Shown here: in pieces, positions 26,355 to 37,430 of the stretch
How positions within the stretch are numbered: the first letter of the stretch is position 1
Layout: every line of letters starts with the position of its first letter
NCBI GenBank assembly: GCA_019187105.1
Contig: JABAQM010000001.1
Location: 372,001 to 436,000, forward strand
Direction: 5' to 3'
Origin: Fimbriimonadaceae bacterium
GTDB lineage: Bacteria; Armatimonadota; Fimbriimonadia; Fimbriimonadales; Fimbriimonadaceae
Length of the DNA stretch: 64,000 bases
Translations under genes and position numbers: made by a program
The notes under the pieces: model-generated
The model's input: only the letters and a program-made list of their open reading frames with translations
Database searches by the model: none
What the model was told of the DNA's origin: nothing

Positions 26355-29300
26355 GGCGTGATCGCGAATCTTCTGACGTTTGACCGGCGATCTTCCAAGC
26401 CATTTTTGGCCGGGTTCAGCACGTAAAGGCTCGCTTCTCCGACCGATTCGATCAACGTCGATGAGACGTCGACTTCCAGTTCGCGCGAGGACTTCCACAC
26501 GGTGGGGCGCGCTTCGCCGTTCCAATAGACCACCGCATCAGATTCGAAGTTGACGCCCTTCACCCTTAGCGTGAAACTTGAACTGCCGGCCCTGACGCTG
26601 GTTGGCTCGAAGCCGATGAGCTTGGCGAGGATGGGGTCGGGCCCGGTCTTCTCAGTAGCGGCTTCTGCATCTGGATTGGGTGGTGCATCCTCGACGTTGC
26701 CTGCGTTGTCCCGTGCCACGGAATAGAAGCGATACGTGGCGTTGGGCTTGCCATTGAATCGCGCCGATGTCAACGTCGTGTTGTTGAGCCACGAGCGGTA
26801 GTGCCCACCGTTTTCGGAGACGAAAATGTCGAAGTGAGCGAGTCCGCTTCCGCCAGCGGGATCGCTCCCCGTCCAGGTTAGCGAAATCACATTGCGATCG
26901 ACAATTGGATTGGCGTCAATCTGGCTGACGGGCAAGTCGCTGTCCAGCGTATTCGTCACCGCATTCGTGGTCAAAGGTGCGTCGCCGTCGAAGACGATGG
27001 TAGCCGCGTTCGAAATGATGGTTCCTGTCGCCACGTTGTCGTAGGCGTCAACAACGTAGCTCAGCTCCGCTTGCCCGATGCCCGTACCGTCCTCTGGCGG
27101 GAGTAGGCCAAAGATGGCGACGGGCGGTTCGCCGGTCTGCGGATCGATCGCTTCGAACACCGCTCTCAGTTTTCGATTCACGGGATCGATGGCGATGGCA
27201 ACGTCTGCCAACAGGTCGAATTCGCGGATCTTGAGCGGTACGCGCTTAAAGTACGAACTTCCGCCCGACGTGAGATCGATCATCGAATCGCCGACCCTCA
27301 GGCGCTGGAGCCGGAGAGTCCGCAGGTCCAAGGATGGGTCGAGGTCGTCGGCAATTTCAATCCGCACCGCCCAACCTGTCGCAGTCGCCAGATTTTCGCA
27401 CCGGATGGTGTAGGGTAGCGATTTTGGAGTTACGAACTTCGCGTCGCTGAAGCCGGTTGGTCCCAGCTTGTCGTTGGGGTCTAATCGCAAGGGGAGCCTG
27501 TATGTAGTCTCGGTCTGGATAAACACTAGCCCCGCGAAGGCACTCCAGTAAACTCCGTCCCCAAAGAGATCGCCTAAATCGAACGAGAAGAGTTCACCAT
27601 CGAACGGATCTGCGAACGGCTCGAAGGCCAAGGCACCTCTGGCACGATACACGGCCTCTTCGAAACTGCAGTTAGGTGCACAAGGTGGCTTATCGCCATA
27701 CTTAACGCACATGTTGAACTCCCAAGCGCAAATAGCTTTTGCTGCCGCGAGCCAGGCCCAGCAAGCCGGAGGTCCGAAACCTTTGGTACCTAAGACACAA
27801 AAACCGAACTCAAGCCAAGCCCGCAGGTTGCAGGCAAGGAAACGGACACCACACTCGTCCTTGTGGTTTGATACTCGGGTTAGTGGGATTTGACCATTGT
27901 CTCCGCGACGGTTTTGCGGCTGAAGCAAACCAAGGGCTTGTAGCTGGCTTCTTCCGGTTTCCCAAAACACTTCAGGAGAGCTCAGCACTCCTTGGAGTTC
28001 AGGCGGCACCTCAATGTCCGAGTGAAGCAGCCCTAGGCGCAGGCTCTCGAATCGAATGCGATAGCGAGCTTCCGCATCAATCGCCGTGTGGGCGACATCC
28101 TGCACCGTTACGCGAAGCGGGAACGTGCGAATGGTGGATGGATCGAAGAAGAAAGTAGCGGTAGCGACGTCACCCGGTGCCAAGTCTCGAAGCACGAAGT
28201 AGTCAAGCGTCTGCCCATCAAGGTTCTGAACAGTAGGAGACTTGCGTCTCCAATCTGCCTCTGGAAAATCGCCCTTTCGTGGCAATGTATCTTCGGGCCG
28301 GTCGTTATAGATAATCAGACCTTCCTGATTTGCTCGGCAAAGAATCGTGACGTACGGCAGATCAAAGTTGCTCGTATTCGTAACCGCAATCGGCCTTACC
28401 ACAGAGTTTCCTCGCCAGGGATCGACCGTTGGCAACATCGCCAGCTGACCCTCACCCGATTTAGGTTCCTCGATCGTAATTCCGTCATCCAATACTGCCA
28501 GCTGACCGTCCGCATCGACCACCACGTCGTACTTCCCTCGCACGGCCTCGTCGAGGAAGAACCGGGCCCGTAACTCACCATTCGGCTTCAACTCCTTCCA
28601 CGTCGCACGGTACGTGCCCCCAGGACCAATCAGAGAAATCGCACTAACCGTCCAGAGCCGCCCACCGGATAGTGTGATCGTGACTTGCCCGCTGTCGCTG
28701 ATCGCCTTCGGTCGCACCGCTTCCACCGAGAGTGGAAGCACCTCGGCCAGGACGACCGCGGGTTCGTCGACCGGGGCAACCGGTATGCCGAGTAGGGTGA
28801 ACACTATCCCCGCCACCGTACGCGGAACGATTAGGCTCTGATCGGCCAACCACAGTTGACTGGTGCGGAAGTCATAGTTCGAGCGCCGAACGATCTCATT
28901 GGATCGAACAAACATCTCCGTGGCCGCAGTCGTTCCCGTGTTGGTCACATCGACGGAGAATCTGACCGTTTCATCGGCAGAAGTTGCAGTCTTGAAGAAC
29001 TTGTCCTTGCCTTGCCTCAGGGTCGTGGTATAGGGAACCCCGAGTGGCAACTGGATGAAGTCGACCGCCATTCTATTCGAGCTGGCGATGTCGTTGTTGG
29101 TGCGGTCGTCTTCACGCACTTGGTTACGGGCATTGGCGCGGACGATGACGTAGTACTGCCCGGGGAGGGCAGCGGGAAGATCAACTTCCAGGTTGCCCGT
29201 GTAGCTTTGACCGGAGGGCACCGGCCCCAGCTTGGTCACCCGACCGACGAACTCGTCCAATGGATCCCACGTTTGGTCGCTTGAGAGGTACACCGAGTCA

Positions 29301-32300
29301 ACCCATTCTCCCCGTGCCTCATTCGGCCCATCGTTCAGCACCGTGAACGACAGCGAGACGGGTTCGCCAGGATTGCCACTTGCCGGAATGGTAACCGAAG
29401 TCGGGATCAGATCGAGCGGCGGTGGGAGTTGTAACTGAATCTCATGGGCAGCAGAGTCGTTGTCAAGTTCGTCGGTCTCGGTGACGTATCCCGTGAGGTC
29501 GGCATAACCAATCAGGTGCCACTTTCCGGTGAGGCCTTGGGGCAGGTATGCCGAGCCCGCGTGGGTCCGAGATTGGCCAGGGAGTAGCACCTCAGAGTTC
29601 TCACCATGCAACAAGCGATAGTCAGTCGGGTCGACATTACCGTCGCGGGAGAGAAGGAGAACGTCATTCCACCTCAGCTCGACGGTCGGCTCCGTCCCAA
29701 CATTCGTCACCGTGAAACTAACGGCTATCCTTTCCCCGCTATACGCCGTGGCTGGAGCGGTGAGCCCCGTGATCCGGAGATTCGCTTCGGCGATGCGGAC
29801 TTCGATGGGGCGAGCAAGTGTGTTATTGCCTTCTCCTAGCCCTTCGAACAGGGTGTTCGGATGATCACCCGAAACGATTAAGAAGTAGGGTCCGGGAGCA
29901 ATCCCCTTCAGATTGAATTGAGCTTGTGACTGGTAACTTGCATTGACCGCAAGAGGACCGCGGCGATAGGAGCGCCCCAACTCTCGGTCTAGTGCATCCA
30001 AGGTCGTGTCGGTAGACAGGTAAAGAGCGTCACTCCATGACTCGGCGATCACGTCGACCGCTCCTCGATTCTCGCCGGTCCACGCTACGTCCACGATTTG
30101 CCCAAGATTAACGGTCCCCGGTGCGGTGATCGACGTGATCTGCAGGTCTGGGCGGTTGGCTTCCACCACGATTGAAGGACCAGCGGTGGAATTGTTCAGC
30201 TCCAAGCCGCACTCGTCGACCTGGCGTCCACGATTCGCGGTCACGATGATGTAATACGAGCCGGCTGAAAGCTGGGGAACTACGACAGACTCGTCTCGCC
30301 GGTACGTTGCCCCAGGCTGCAGTTCACCGGACCGCGGAACGTCCTGGAGAAGCAAATCCAGGCTGTCCAGCACCGAGTCGCGGCTGAGATGAATGCTGTC
30401 GACCCAAGCTGCTGTGCGCGTCTTGCCGTCCCCGGAGTTCCGTACCAGCCATTCGATCCGCATCGGCTGGCCCGCGCTCACGGTCAACGGATGAGACACA
30501 CTCGCCACCGTCAGATCGGGCACATTGGGGTTGACGTTCAAGCCGTGAGCAGCACTGTTATTATCCTCGAACGTGGCTTCGTAAACCGCCCCTTCGGTAT
30601 CGGTTTTGAAGAACAGATGGTAGGTGCCGCTTTTGCACCTCGGAATCATGATCGATGTGGAAACCTGATAATTAGCTTCCCTAGTGAGGTCCGCGGCACG
30701 TGAAACAGCCGCAAGGGCGATGTCCGAAGCGTCGAGTGTTGCGTCCTCGCTGAAGTAGACCTTGTCCATCCACGGAGCCTTGGCCAGATCGGGCCCGTTG
30801 TTGGTCACTTTCCACTTGATGGTAACGGTGTCACCCGAGTCGGCCACGGTCGGTGTCGAAGGGTCGACAGCTATCTGCAGATCCGCCACGGCCGCAAAGA
30901 TTTCGATGGGCATCGGATCACTGATCACGTTGTTGACTTCGCCAGCTACTTCGTTGACCTGATTGTTCGTGTCGCAAACGAGCAGCAGGTAGTACGTACC
31001 GCCAGGCGTGTTGTACGGAATAAAGACATCGTGTTCCTCGATGTAGCTGGCGTCCTTCAGCAGACCGCCTGTACGCGGAACGGTGAGCAAGGTCCGGTCG
31101 TTGCCGCTCAGGATCTCATCGCTTGACAGTACGATTCGGTCCGACCAATTCTGCTCATGGGGAGGCGTATCAGCGGTGCCCGTGTTGGTCACCATCCACT
31201 CGACCGGAATGGTCTGTCCGCCGGCGCCGAAGGACGGCCCCTGCAGGTAGTCGGGGTTGAGGTCGGGCAATGGCGGGGCAATAATCTCGATCGCCTTAAG
31301 CGTGCGGTTATCGCTTTCATTCGTCTCGTTGACGTTGCCGCTCGCATCAGGATGCACGACCAAGTGCCAGTTCCCCAACGTGTTGATCGGGATCTTCAGA
31401 TTGGCCGTCGTCCAGTAGGATTGTCCCGGCTCGAGGTGGGCAGGATTGGCGACGCTAACCCGAACGCGGTCACCATCCGCTTCTCGCCAAATGGCGAACG
31501 AATCCGCCCAACCCGAAGAGTTCGTTGGCCCGACATCGATGTTCTTGATCAGCGCCCGAACTTGGATCGTCGTGCCAAAAATCGCCTGAGCCGGCGCCTC
31601 AATCTGCTGCACGACGAGGTTGGGGAATGGCTCGTAAAGAACGCGAATCGGCGCAACCGCGACGTTATTCCCTTCCTTCGTGCCTTCCTCCTGCTGATCG
31701 TAAAAGTCGGTGGCAAAAATCAGATAGTAGTCACCCTCCTGCTGAACCGCGTTGCGCGGGACAAGGACATCTTGTATTCGAAGCACGAGTTCGCCTGGCG
31801 CGAGATCTGCGGTGTATTGGAACTGACCAAGCAGCCGATCATTTCCGGAAAGCGTGGCGTCCTGCGAAAGATAGATGTGATCGTAGAAACCGCCGGTCGC
31901 AGGACCTTCTCCGCTGTTCTCATCGAACCAGGCGATCGTAAAGGTCTGGTCGGTGGCCATTTCGCTCGGAGCGCTGAACGAGGGAATCGTTAGGTCAGGC
32001 AATGGTCGGTAAACCGAAACTTCTCGTCCTGCAACATCTATTAGCCAATCCGCAGCCTTGACCTGAACCGTAACCTCACGTCCCGCCGAGTCGAAGATCG
32101 ATTCGGCATCCTTAACGCGCACCGAGACTTCGCGTCCTGCGGCGTCGATGATGTTCGAGGCATCAGCCACTTTCACGGAAACTTCGCGACCAGCGGTGTC
32201 TTGCACCAGCGCCGTATCACTCACCCGAACCGAAACTTCACGACCGGCCGTGTCCTGATCCATCGTCTGAGGATTTCGCCGCTCTACCACTCGGCTGGTT

Positions 32301-32437
32301 GGAGGATTCGCCTTGCTACCAAGAGCCTTAGCGACTACCGTCGGGGGGCTAGGAGTTAATCTTGGGGTTGCTGAAAGAAGCGTTGCTGATGCAACGACCG
32401 CCAGAAAGATCCCCGCCGCCCACACTGCCAGCCTCAT
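26351..32437 (-). CDS. Giant secreted CARDB-repeat surface protein
   Basis: 2028 residues from the ATG at 32437, chosen because it begins directly with a signal peptide (MRLAVWAAGIFLAVVASATL) and clears the upstream gene; an in-frame start at 32494 would overlap it. A short tandem-repeat region (separate entry) is followed by about nine CARDB-type Ig-like domains. Their linker pattern is PDL-x-(I/V), then VTN-x-G, W-x-D-x-(I/V)-x-LS and L-D. Around residues 1480-1550 there is a Cys-rich stretch (FLACNLRAWLEFGF, then CAPNCSFEEAVYR). Next come a DUF7619-like domain (PNDKLGPTGFSDAKFV), a fibronectin III-like part (DRNVISLTWTGSDPAGGSGL) and a C-terminal IPT/TIG domain (GFEPTSVRAGSSSFTLRVKG). CARDB domains are associated with cell-adhesion and extracellular enzymes. 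The stop overlaps the peroxiredoxin start (ATGA). Confidence 0.85.
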   Translation of the reverse strand: MRLAVWAAGIFLAVVASATLLSATPRLTPSPPTVVAKALGSKANPPTSRVVERRNPQTMDQDTAGREVSVRVSDTALVQDTAGREVSVKVADASNIIDAAGREVSVRVKDAESIFDSAGREVTVQVKAADWLIDVAGREVSVYRPLPDLTIPSFSAPSEMATDQTFTIAWFDENSGEGPATGGFYDHIYLSQDATLSGNDRLLGQFQYTADLAPGELVLRIQDVLVPRNAVQQEGDYYLIFATDFYDQQEEGTKEGNNVAVAPIRVLYEPFPNLVVQQIEAPAQAIFGTTIQVRALIKNIDVGPTNSSGWADSFAIWREADGDRVRVSVANPAHLEPGQSYWTTANLKIPINTLGNWHLVVHPDASGNVNETNESDNRTLKAIEIIAPPLPDLNPDYLQGPSFGAGGQTIPVEWMVTNTGTADTPPHEQNWSDRIVLSSDEILSGNDRTLLTVPRTGGLLKDASYIEEHDVFIPYNTPGGTYYLLLVCDTNNQVNEVAGEVNNVISDPMPIEIFAAVADLQIAVDPSTPTVADSGDTVTIKWKVTNNGPDLAKAPWMDKVYFSEDATLDASDIALAAVSRAADLTREANYQVSTSIMIPRCKSGTYHLFFKTDTEGAVYEATFEDNNSAAHGLNVNPNVPDLTVASVSHPLTVSAGQPMRIEWLVRNSGDGKTRTAAWVDSIHLSRDSVLDSLDLLLQDVPRSGELQPGATYRRDESVVVPQLSAGSYYIIVTANRGRQVDECGLELNNSTAGPSIVVEANRPDLQITSITAPGTVNLGQIVDVAWTGENRGAVDVIAESWSDALYLSTDTTLDALDRELGRSYRRGPLAVNASYQSQAQFNLKGIAPGPYFLIVSGDHPNTLFEGLGEGNNTLARPIEVRIAEANLRITGLTAPATAYSGERIAVSFTVTNVGTEPTVELRWNDVLLLSRDGNVDPTDYRLLHGENSEVLLPGQSRTHAGSAYLPQGLTGKWHLIGYADLTGYVTETDELDNDSAAHEIQLQLPPPLDLIPTSVTIPASGNPGEPVSLSFTVLNDGPNEARGEWVDSVYLSSDQTWDPLDEFVGRVTKLGPVPSGQSYTGNLEVDLPAALPGQYYVIVRANARNQVREDDRTNNDIASSNRMAVDFIQLPLGVPYTTTLRQGKDKFFKTATSADETVRFSVDVTNTGTTAATEMFVRSNEIVRRSNYDFRTSQLWLADQSLIVPRTVAGIVFTLLGIPVAPVDEPAVVLAEVLPLSVEAVRPKAISDSGQVTITLSGGRLWTVSAISLIGPGGTYRATWKELKPNGELRARFFLDEAVRGKYDVVVDADGQLAVLDDGITIEEPKSGEGQLAMLPTVDPWRGNSVVRPIAVTNTSNFDLPYVTILCRANQEGLIIYNDRPEDTLPRKGDFPEADWRRKSPTVQNLDGQTLDYFVLRDLAPGDVATATFFFDPSTIRTFPLRVTVQDVAHTAIDAEARYRIRFESLRLGLLHSDIEVPPELQGVLSSPEVFWETGRSQLQALGLLQPQNRRGDNGQIPLTRVSNHKDECGVRFLACNLRAWLEFGFCVLGTKGFGPPACWAWLAAAKAICAWEFNMCVKYGDKPPCAPNCSFEEAVYRARGALAFEPFADPFDGELFSFDLGDLFGDGVYWSAFAGLVFIQTETTYRLPLRLDPNDKLGPTGFSDAKFVTPKSLPYTIRCENLATATGWAVRIEIADDLDPSLDLRTLRLQRLRVGDSMIDLTSGGSSYFKRVPLKIREFDLLADVAIAIDPVNRKLRAVFEAIDPQTGEPPVAIFGLLPPEDGTGIGQAELSYVVDAYDNVATGTIISNAATIVFDGDAPLTTNAVTNTLDSDLPVSQIDANPIVDRNVISLTWTGSDPAGGSGLAHFDIFVSENGGHYRSWLNNTTLTSARFNGKPNATYRFYSVARDNAGNVEDAPPNPDAEAATEKTGPDPILAKLIGFEPTSVRAGSSSFTLRVKGVNFESDAVVYWNGEARPTVWKSSRELEVDVSSTLIESVGEASLYVLNPAKNGLEDRRSNVRRFAITP
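31985..32254 (-). repeat. Five tandem 54-bp coding repeats (18 residues each)
   Basis: Near the N terminus of the CARDB protein five units of 18 residues follow one another. Each begins D-(T/A/S/V)-AGREVSV or AGREVTV, with variable second halves. The last unit runs directly into the first CARDB domain (RPLPDLTIPSF). Conserved AGREVSV against variable linkers suggests selection on the motif rather than pure slippage. Confidence 0.75.
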
Positions 32438-32462
32438 AAGAAGGTGTTCGCCAGACGTGACC

Positions 32463-33731
32463 TTATAGCTTCTGGGCGATGGGTTGAACGACACCCCGAT
32501 CCAGGTACCAAAAGTCCAGCTTCCATGTGCTCAGGATCTGGTTACCGCCAACCAACGTCGCTTGCAGCGGTGAATTGTATGTCTGCGTTTTCGACATCTG
32601 GCGGACTCCCACGCGCCACGATCCATCAACAGGGACGTTCCGGCACTCTATGATCGTAGTCACATAACCCTTCGTGAGCGTAACGTCCACATCATTGAGG
32701 GCGCCCTTTGGGTCGGTCGCTACGTTTTGGCCATCAATGGAGAGGATGCGACATGTGGGGGCGTCACTTGCGGGCCAGATGACGGGGTCTGATTCGAGGA
32801 CTGCAGACGATGGAATCGGGTACGTCGTGCCATTAAAGGATGCCGTCAGAAATTCAAGTCGAATCCGACCGTCGCCGCCTCGCCCCCCGCCGTTAATGCC
32901 TCCACCGGGTGGCTTCGAACGAGCTTCCACCATAGCAGAGACAGGGCCTTGTAAGGACTGACAAATGAGACGGATTCCTCCGCCGCTGCCATCTCCGCCG
33001 TAAACATTGTTTTGGTTCACGCCTCCGTGAGCTCCGTTGGCTTGGACCGTACCGTTCAACTGGACCGTGAGCCTGCTCGCTATTAGCAGGGCGCCACCGC
33101 CGCCCCCGCCTGCCAGCCCTAATGTGAGACTTGGGTCCCCAGCTCCCCCAGAGCCGCCAATAAGCGGAACGACTTGAGAATTCCCATAGGTCGTACGAAA
33201 TTGATAACCGTTATTCTGCCCTTGGGTGCCATAACTTCCCGAGTTGTAAGAACCGCTTCCTCCTCCGTAAGCGGCACCGGGTCCGAAGCCGCCAGTCTCG
33301 GTGCCTAATCCACTCTTGCCATAGCCGCCGCGGAATCCGCCAGGACCAGGAATCCCCACATCGTTGGGCACGACCGCCTTTGCGCTCGCATCGATCGTTC
33401 CGTCGATCACAACGTTGCCCTGGACCAGAAACACGACTGGCGGGTTCTTCGGATGGTTCTTAAATGTAAGCTTGGCGCCAGGCGAGATATTGATCGCCGA
33501 CCAGTGGTACACGACGGCCCATTTCACGGGGTCGTAGACACCGTTGCCCGTCGCACAGAGCTGGTTCCACGTACCGGTTGGACACTGGGAAAGGTCGAGC
33601 TCGGTATCCGCCGTTACGTTAAGCTGGCCGGAAGAGCCATTGGACGGGACGTTAATCTGGGCTGACGCAATGGCGACAATCGCAATCCACATACCCAGGG
33701 CGAACGAGCGAATAATGGAACGTCTGTTCAT
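32463..33731 (-). CDS. Secreted glycine-rich protein
   Basis: 422 residues from the ATG at 33731 (an ATG-less in-frame extension to 33746 adds five residues). Signal peptide ~1-25 (ending ASAQ). Residues ~75-120 read as a beta-helix-like strand series (GAKLTFKNHPKNPPVVFLVQ, GNVVIDGTIDAS). A long Gly-rich region with GPGGFRGGYGKSGLG and GGSGGAGDPSL follows, then LAGGGGGGALLIAS and a C-terminal beta domain with three Cys. Such proteins are common surface or matrix proteins in this part of the bacterial tree; the function is unknown. It is the first gene of an operon with the CARDB protein (25-nt gap) and the peroxiredoxin. Confidence 0.7.
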   Translation of the reverse strand: MNRRSIIRSFALGMWIAIVAIASAQINVPSNGSSGQLNVTADTELDLSQCPTGTWNQLCATGNGVYDPVKWAVVYHWSAINISPGAKLTFKNHPKNPPVVFLVQGNVVIDGTIDASAKAVVPNDVGIPGPGGFRGGYGKSGLGTETGGFGPGAAYGGGSGSYNSGSYGTQGQNNGYQFRTTYGNSQVVPLIGGSGGAGDPSLTLGLAGGGGGGALLIASRLTVQLNGTVQANGAHGGVNQNNVYGGDGSGGGIRLICQSLQGPVSAMVEARSKPPGGGINGGGRGGDGRIRLEFLTASFNGTTYPIPSSAVLESDPVIWPASDAPTCRILSIDGQNVATDPKGALNDVDVTLTKGYVTTIIECRNVPVDGSWRVGVRQMSKTQTYNSPLQATLVGGNQILSTWKLDFWYLDRGVVQPIAQKL

Positions 33732-33928
33732 CGTGCAAACCACCACCTACTGGCTGCAAGAATGTAACGCCAGATCCAAGATTTGTCAAGGAGTCAGCGC
33801 AAGATATGAGCGCTCCCGAATGGATAACGGGCCTACCCTTCTTACCCCAGACGGCCTGCAAGGGCCGTAGATGCGACCCCGCTCCAACTCTTCCCACAAC
33901 TCTTCCCAATGCCACCCCTAAACGCAAC

Positions 33929-33954
33929 AAAACCCCGCGTAGAGGCGAGGTTTT
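33929..33954 (-). terminator. Intrinsic terminator of the tRNA-Lys gene
   Basis: AAAACC...GGTTTT inverted repeat with an inner CGC/GCG part and one mismatch, 12 bp beyond the tRNA CCA end. On the minus strand the right arm ends in TTTT. Confidence 0.6.
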
Positions 33955-33966
33955 GAACCTAATACT

Positions 33967-35416
<1,450 letters not shown>

Positions 35417-35419
35417 GTC

Positions 35420-35965
35420 ATGAGTTTTGGTTGGGAAGGCAAGCTCGTGCGTCTGGTTCCTCTCGACGAGCGCCATTTCGATAACGCCTTGCGCTGGATC
35501 AACGACTCCGAGATCACGGCATGGCTGCTGGTCGGCGACTATCCGACGACTCGGATCGCCGAGCGTGAGTGGTTTGATGGGGCATCCAAGTCGTCCGAGT
35601 CGAACATCATCTTTGCCATCGAGACCCTCGATGGCCGGCATGTCGGCATGTCGGGAATCCACCAGCTCGACCGGGGGAATGGAACTGCCGTCACAGGCAG
35701 CTTTATCGGCAATCCACAGGACTGGGGAAAGGGCTTTGGCACCGATGCTGCCCTGACGAGGGCACGGTACTGCTTCGAAGTCTTGGGCCTACGGCTCCTG
35801 ATGACTTCTTTTCTGGAGGGGAACGAGCGTTCGATGCGGATGAGTACCCGAGTTGGGTTCCGTGAGATTGGACGGTGGCCAAAGAAGTACTGGAAACGGG
35901 GGCAATTCCGGGACGAGATCTTATTGGCCCTTGATCGTGACTCGTTCTTTGCCCAGCACGGGTAA
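35420..35965 (+). CDS. GNAT acetyltransferase (RimJ/RimL type)
   Basis: 181-residue acyl-CoA-dependent N-acetyltransferase of the RimJ/RimL branch. It begins VRLVPLDERHFDNALRWIND, typical of the group. It has an FAIET-DGRHVGMSGIHQLD strand pair, the acetyl-CoA-binding loop region GNPQDWGKGFGTDAAL, and the closing ERSMRMSTRVGFREIGRWPK. The substrate may be a ribosomal protein N terminus, an antibiotic or a small amine and cannot be told from sequence. It starts 3 bp after the enolase stop, so it is probably translationally linked to it. Confidence 0.85.
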   Translation: MSFGWEGKLVRLVPLDERHFDNALRWINDSEITAWLLVGDYPTTRIAEREWFDGASKSSESNIIFAIETLDGRHVGMSGIHQLDRGNGTAVTGSFIGNPQDWGKGFGTDAALTRARYCFEVLGLRLLMTSFLEGNERSMRMSTRVGFREIGRWPKKYWKRGQFRDEILLALDRDSFFAQHG

Positions 35966-36092
35966 CCGGCACCACTACCCAGTTTCAGTGGGGATTTGGA
36001 CCCGTTTTGGTACCAGTTTTCGCTCATAACTAGGAATTTTGGTGAGGGGGGATTGTCTCAACTGGAAGAACACTTCATTCCAGGAGACATTC

Positions 36093-36758
36093 ATGATGAC
36101 CGCAGCTTTCACCCTTGGCGCACTTACCGTTGGCCTCTTTGTCGGTGGTGACGTTCAAGGCGGCTTGCTGGACCAGCTGCGGCAAGACGATCCACTTGTC
36201 CGGCGACCGGGTTGCGGCATGCACCGACCGCAGGCCCTTGGCGGGATCGACTTCGAACTGACCGAGGAGGTCGGCGAGGTTCCGCCCAGCCGTCGTGTTG
36301 AGATTCCAGACTCATCCCTCACCTTCAGGTTTCCAACGGACCTCGATCTGCAAAGTGAGGAGCAAATGTCCGGGGAGGGCGCCTTCGACAAAATTTCGAC
36401 CTACATTGGCGAGTCGGCAAATTGTGTGGCGGTCGTAACGGTATCGAATGGAAAATCGCTCGAACTCACTTCCGATACAATCCTGGTGGCTTGCTCTGCG
36501 GCAATCGTCGAAGGTTTGCGGGAGCAAGGGTTTACGATCTCCGATTTCAAGGAGCACCGTGAAAAGCTCGACGCTCGCCAGTCCATCTGGATGAGCATGC
36601 TGGTGGATGATGGCGAAATCGCGCTTCACCTCCGGGTTCGCCTTATCGATGATGATAACCAGCTAGCGGTCACGACGATCCTGTCGATACCGCAGGATCG
36701 CACCTCCGAAGCAATCGCTCAGGAAGCCTTCGAATCGATTCGCTTTTGGAAAGGCTAA
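36093..36758 (+). CDS. Exported hypothetical protein
   Basis: 221 residues from the ATG at 36093, which has AGGAG seven bases upstream; a 36039 start would add 18 unsupported residues. A hydrophobic N terminus (MMTAAFTLGALTVGLFVGG) suggests a signal peptide or anchor. The mature part has a structured C-terminal domain with alternating strands (SLTFRFPTDLDL, NCVAVVTVSNGKSLEL) and ends in QEAFESIRFWKG. That ending recalls domains of the DUF1795/PsbP-like class, where a final helix closes with a Phe-Arg-Phe element, but the similarity is too weak for assignment. It converges with the ribosomal operon. Confidence 0.6.
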   Translation: MMTAAFTLGALTVGLFVGGDVQGGLLDQLRQDDPLVRRPGCGMHRPQALGGIDFELTEEVGEVPPSRRVEIPDSSLTFRFPTDLDLQSEEQMSGEGAFDKISTYIGESANCVAVVTVSNGKSLELTSDTILVACSAAIVEGLREQGFTISDFKEHREKLDARQSIWMSMLVDDGEIALHLRVRLIDDDNQLAVTTILSIPQDRTSEAIAQEAFESIRFWKG

Positions 36759-36780
36759 CACGCCCCCTAACAATAACAAC

Positions 36781-36804
36781 GAGCCCGGCGGTATTGCCGG
36801 GCTC
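36781..36804 (-). terminator. Terminator after rplE
   Basis: Perfect 9-bp stem GAGCCCGGC/GCCGGGCTC with a six-base loop, between the convergent exported-protein gene and rplE. On the minus strand it is followed by the T-rich GTTGTTATTGTT; on the plus strand there is no T-run, so it mainly ends the ribosomal operon. Confidence 0.75.
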
Positions 36805-36828
36805 GAATCTGTGTGGTGACGCGGCTAA

Positions 36829-37416
36829 TTAACGATCGCGGAGAGGCAAGCCCATCTCCTTGAGGAGAACGCGTGCTTCATCGTCCGACCTGGCCGAGGT
36901 GCAAATGATGATATCCATACCGCGGATCTTGTCGAAGTTGTCGTACGGGATTTCAGGGAAGACAAGCTGCTCCTTCAGGCCAAGCGCATAGTTGCCACGG
37001 CCGTCGAATGAGCGTGCAGAGAGTCCCTGAAAGTCTCGAATTCGGGGAAGAACAACGGTGCTCAGCTTGTCGAAGAAGTGAAGGGCGCGGTCACCGCGGA
37101 GCGTTACCTTACACCCGATCTTCATGTTCTCGCGGAGCTTGAAGTTGGAGATAGCTTTTCGCGAGGTGGTGATGACCGGCTTTTGCCCCGTGATCAGCGT
37201 CATGTCTCGAACGCTGTTTTCAAGGTTCTTCTCGTCGTTCGCCTTGATGCCCATGTTCACAACAATCTTGTCGATCTTGGGCGCCTGCATCACGGATGTG
37301 TATTTGAACTCCTCCATGAGCTTGGGTAGCACCCGGTCACGATACACCTTTCGCAGGCGAGGCGCAGGCATCGGGCCAGTCGCGATCGCGGCGGATTCCT
37401 TTTCTTTCTTTGCCAT
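36829..37416 (-). CDS. rplE: Ribosomal protein uL5
   Basis: 195 residues, slightly longer than the usual ~180 because of a charged N-terminal extension of about 15 residues (MAKKEKESAAIATGPMP). It binds 5S rRNA and forms part of the central protuberance. Family blocks: VMQAPKIDKIVVNMGI, LITGQKPVITTSRKAISNFK, KVTLRG and RIRDFQGLSARSFDGRGNYA. It is the last gene of the S10-type operon here; a terminator follows, so rpsN, rpsH and the rest of the usual spc cluster are elsewhere. It lies 14 bp after rplX. Confidence 0.97.
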   Translation of the reverse strand: MAKKEKESAAIATGPMPAPRLRKVYRDRVLPKLMEEFKYTSVMQAPKIDKIVVNMGIKANDEKNLENSVRDMTLITGQKPVITTSRKAISNFKLRENMKIGCKVTLRGDRALHFFDKLSTVVLPRIRDFQGLSARSFDGRGNYALGLKEQLVFPEIPYDNFDKIRGMDIIICTSARSDDEARVLLKEMGLPLRDR

Positions 37417-37430
37417 GCGTTACCTCTGAC

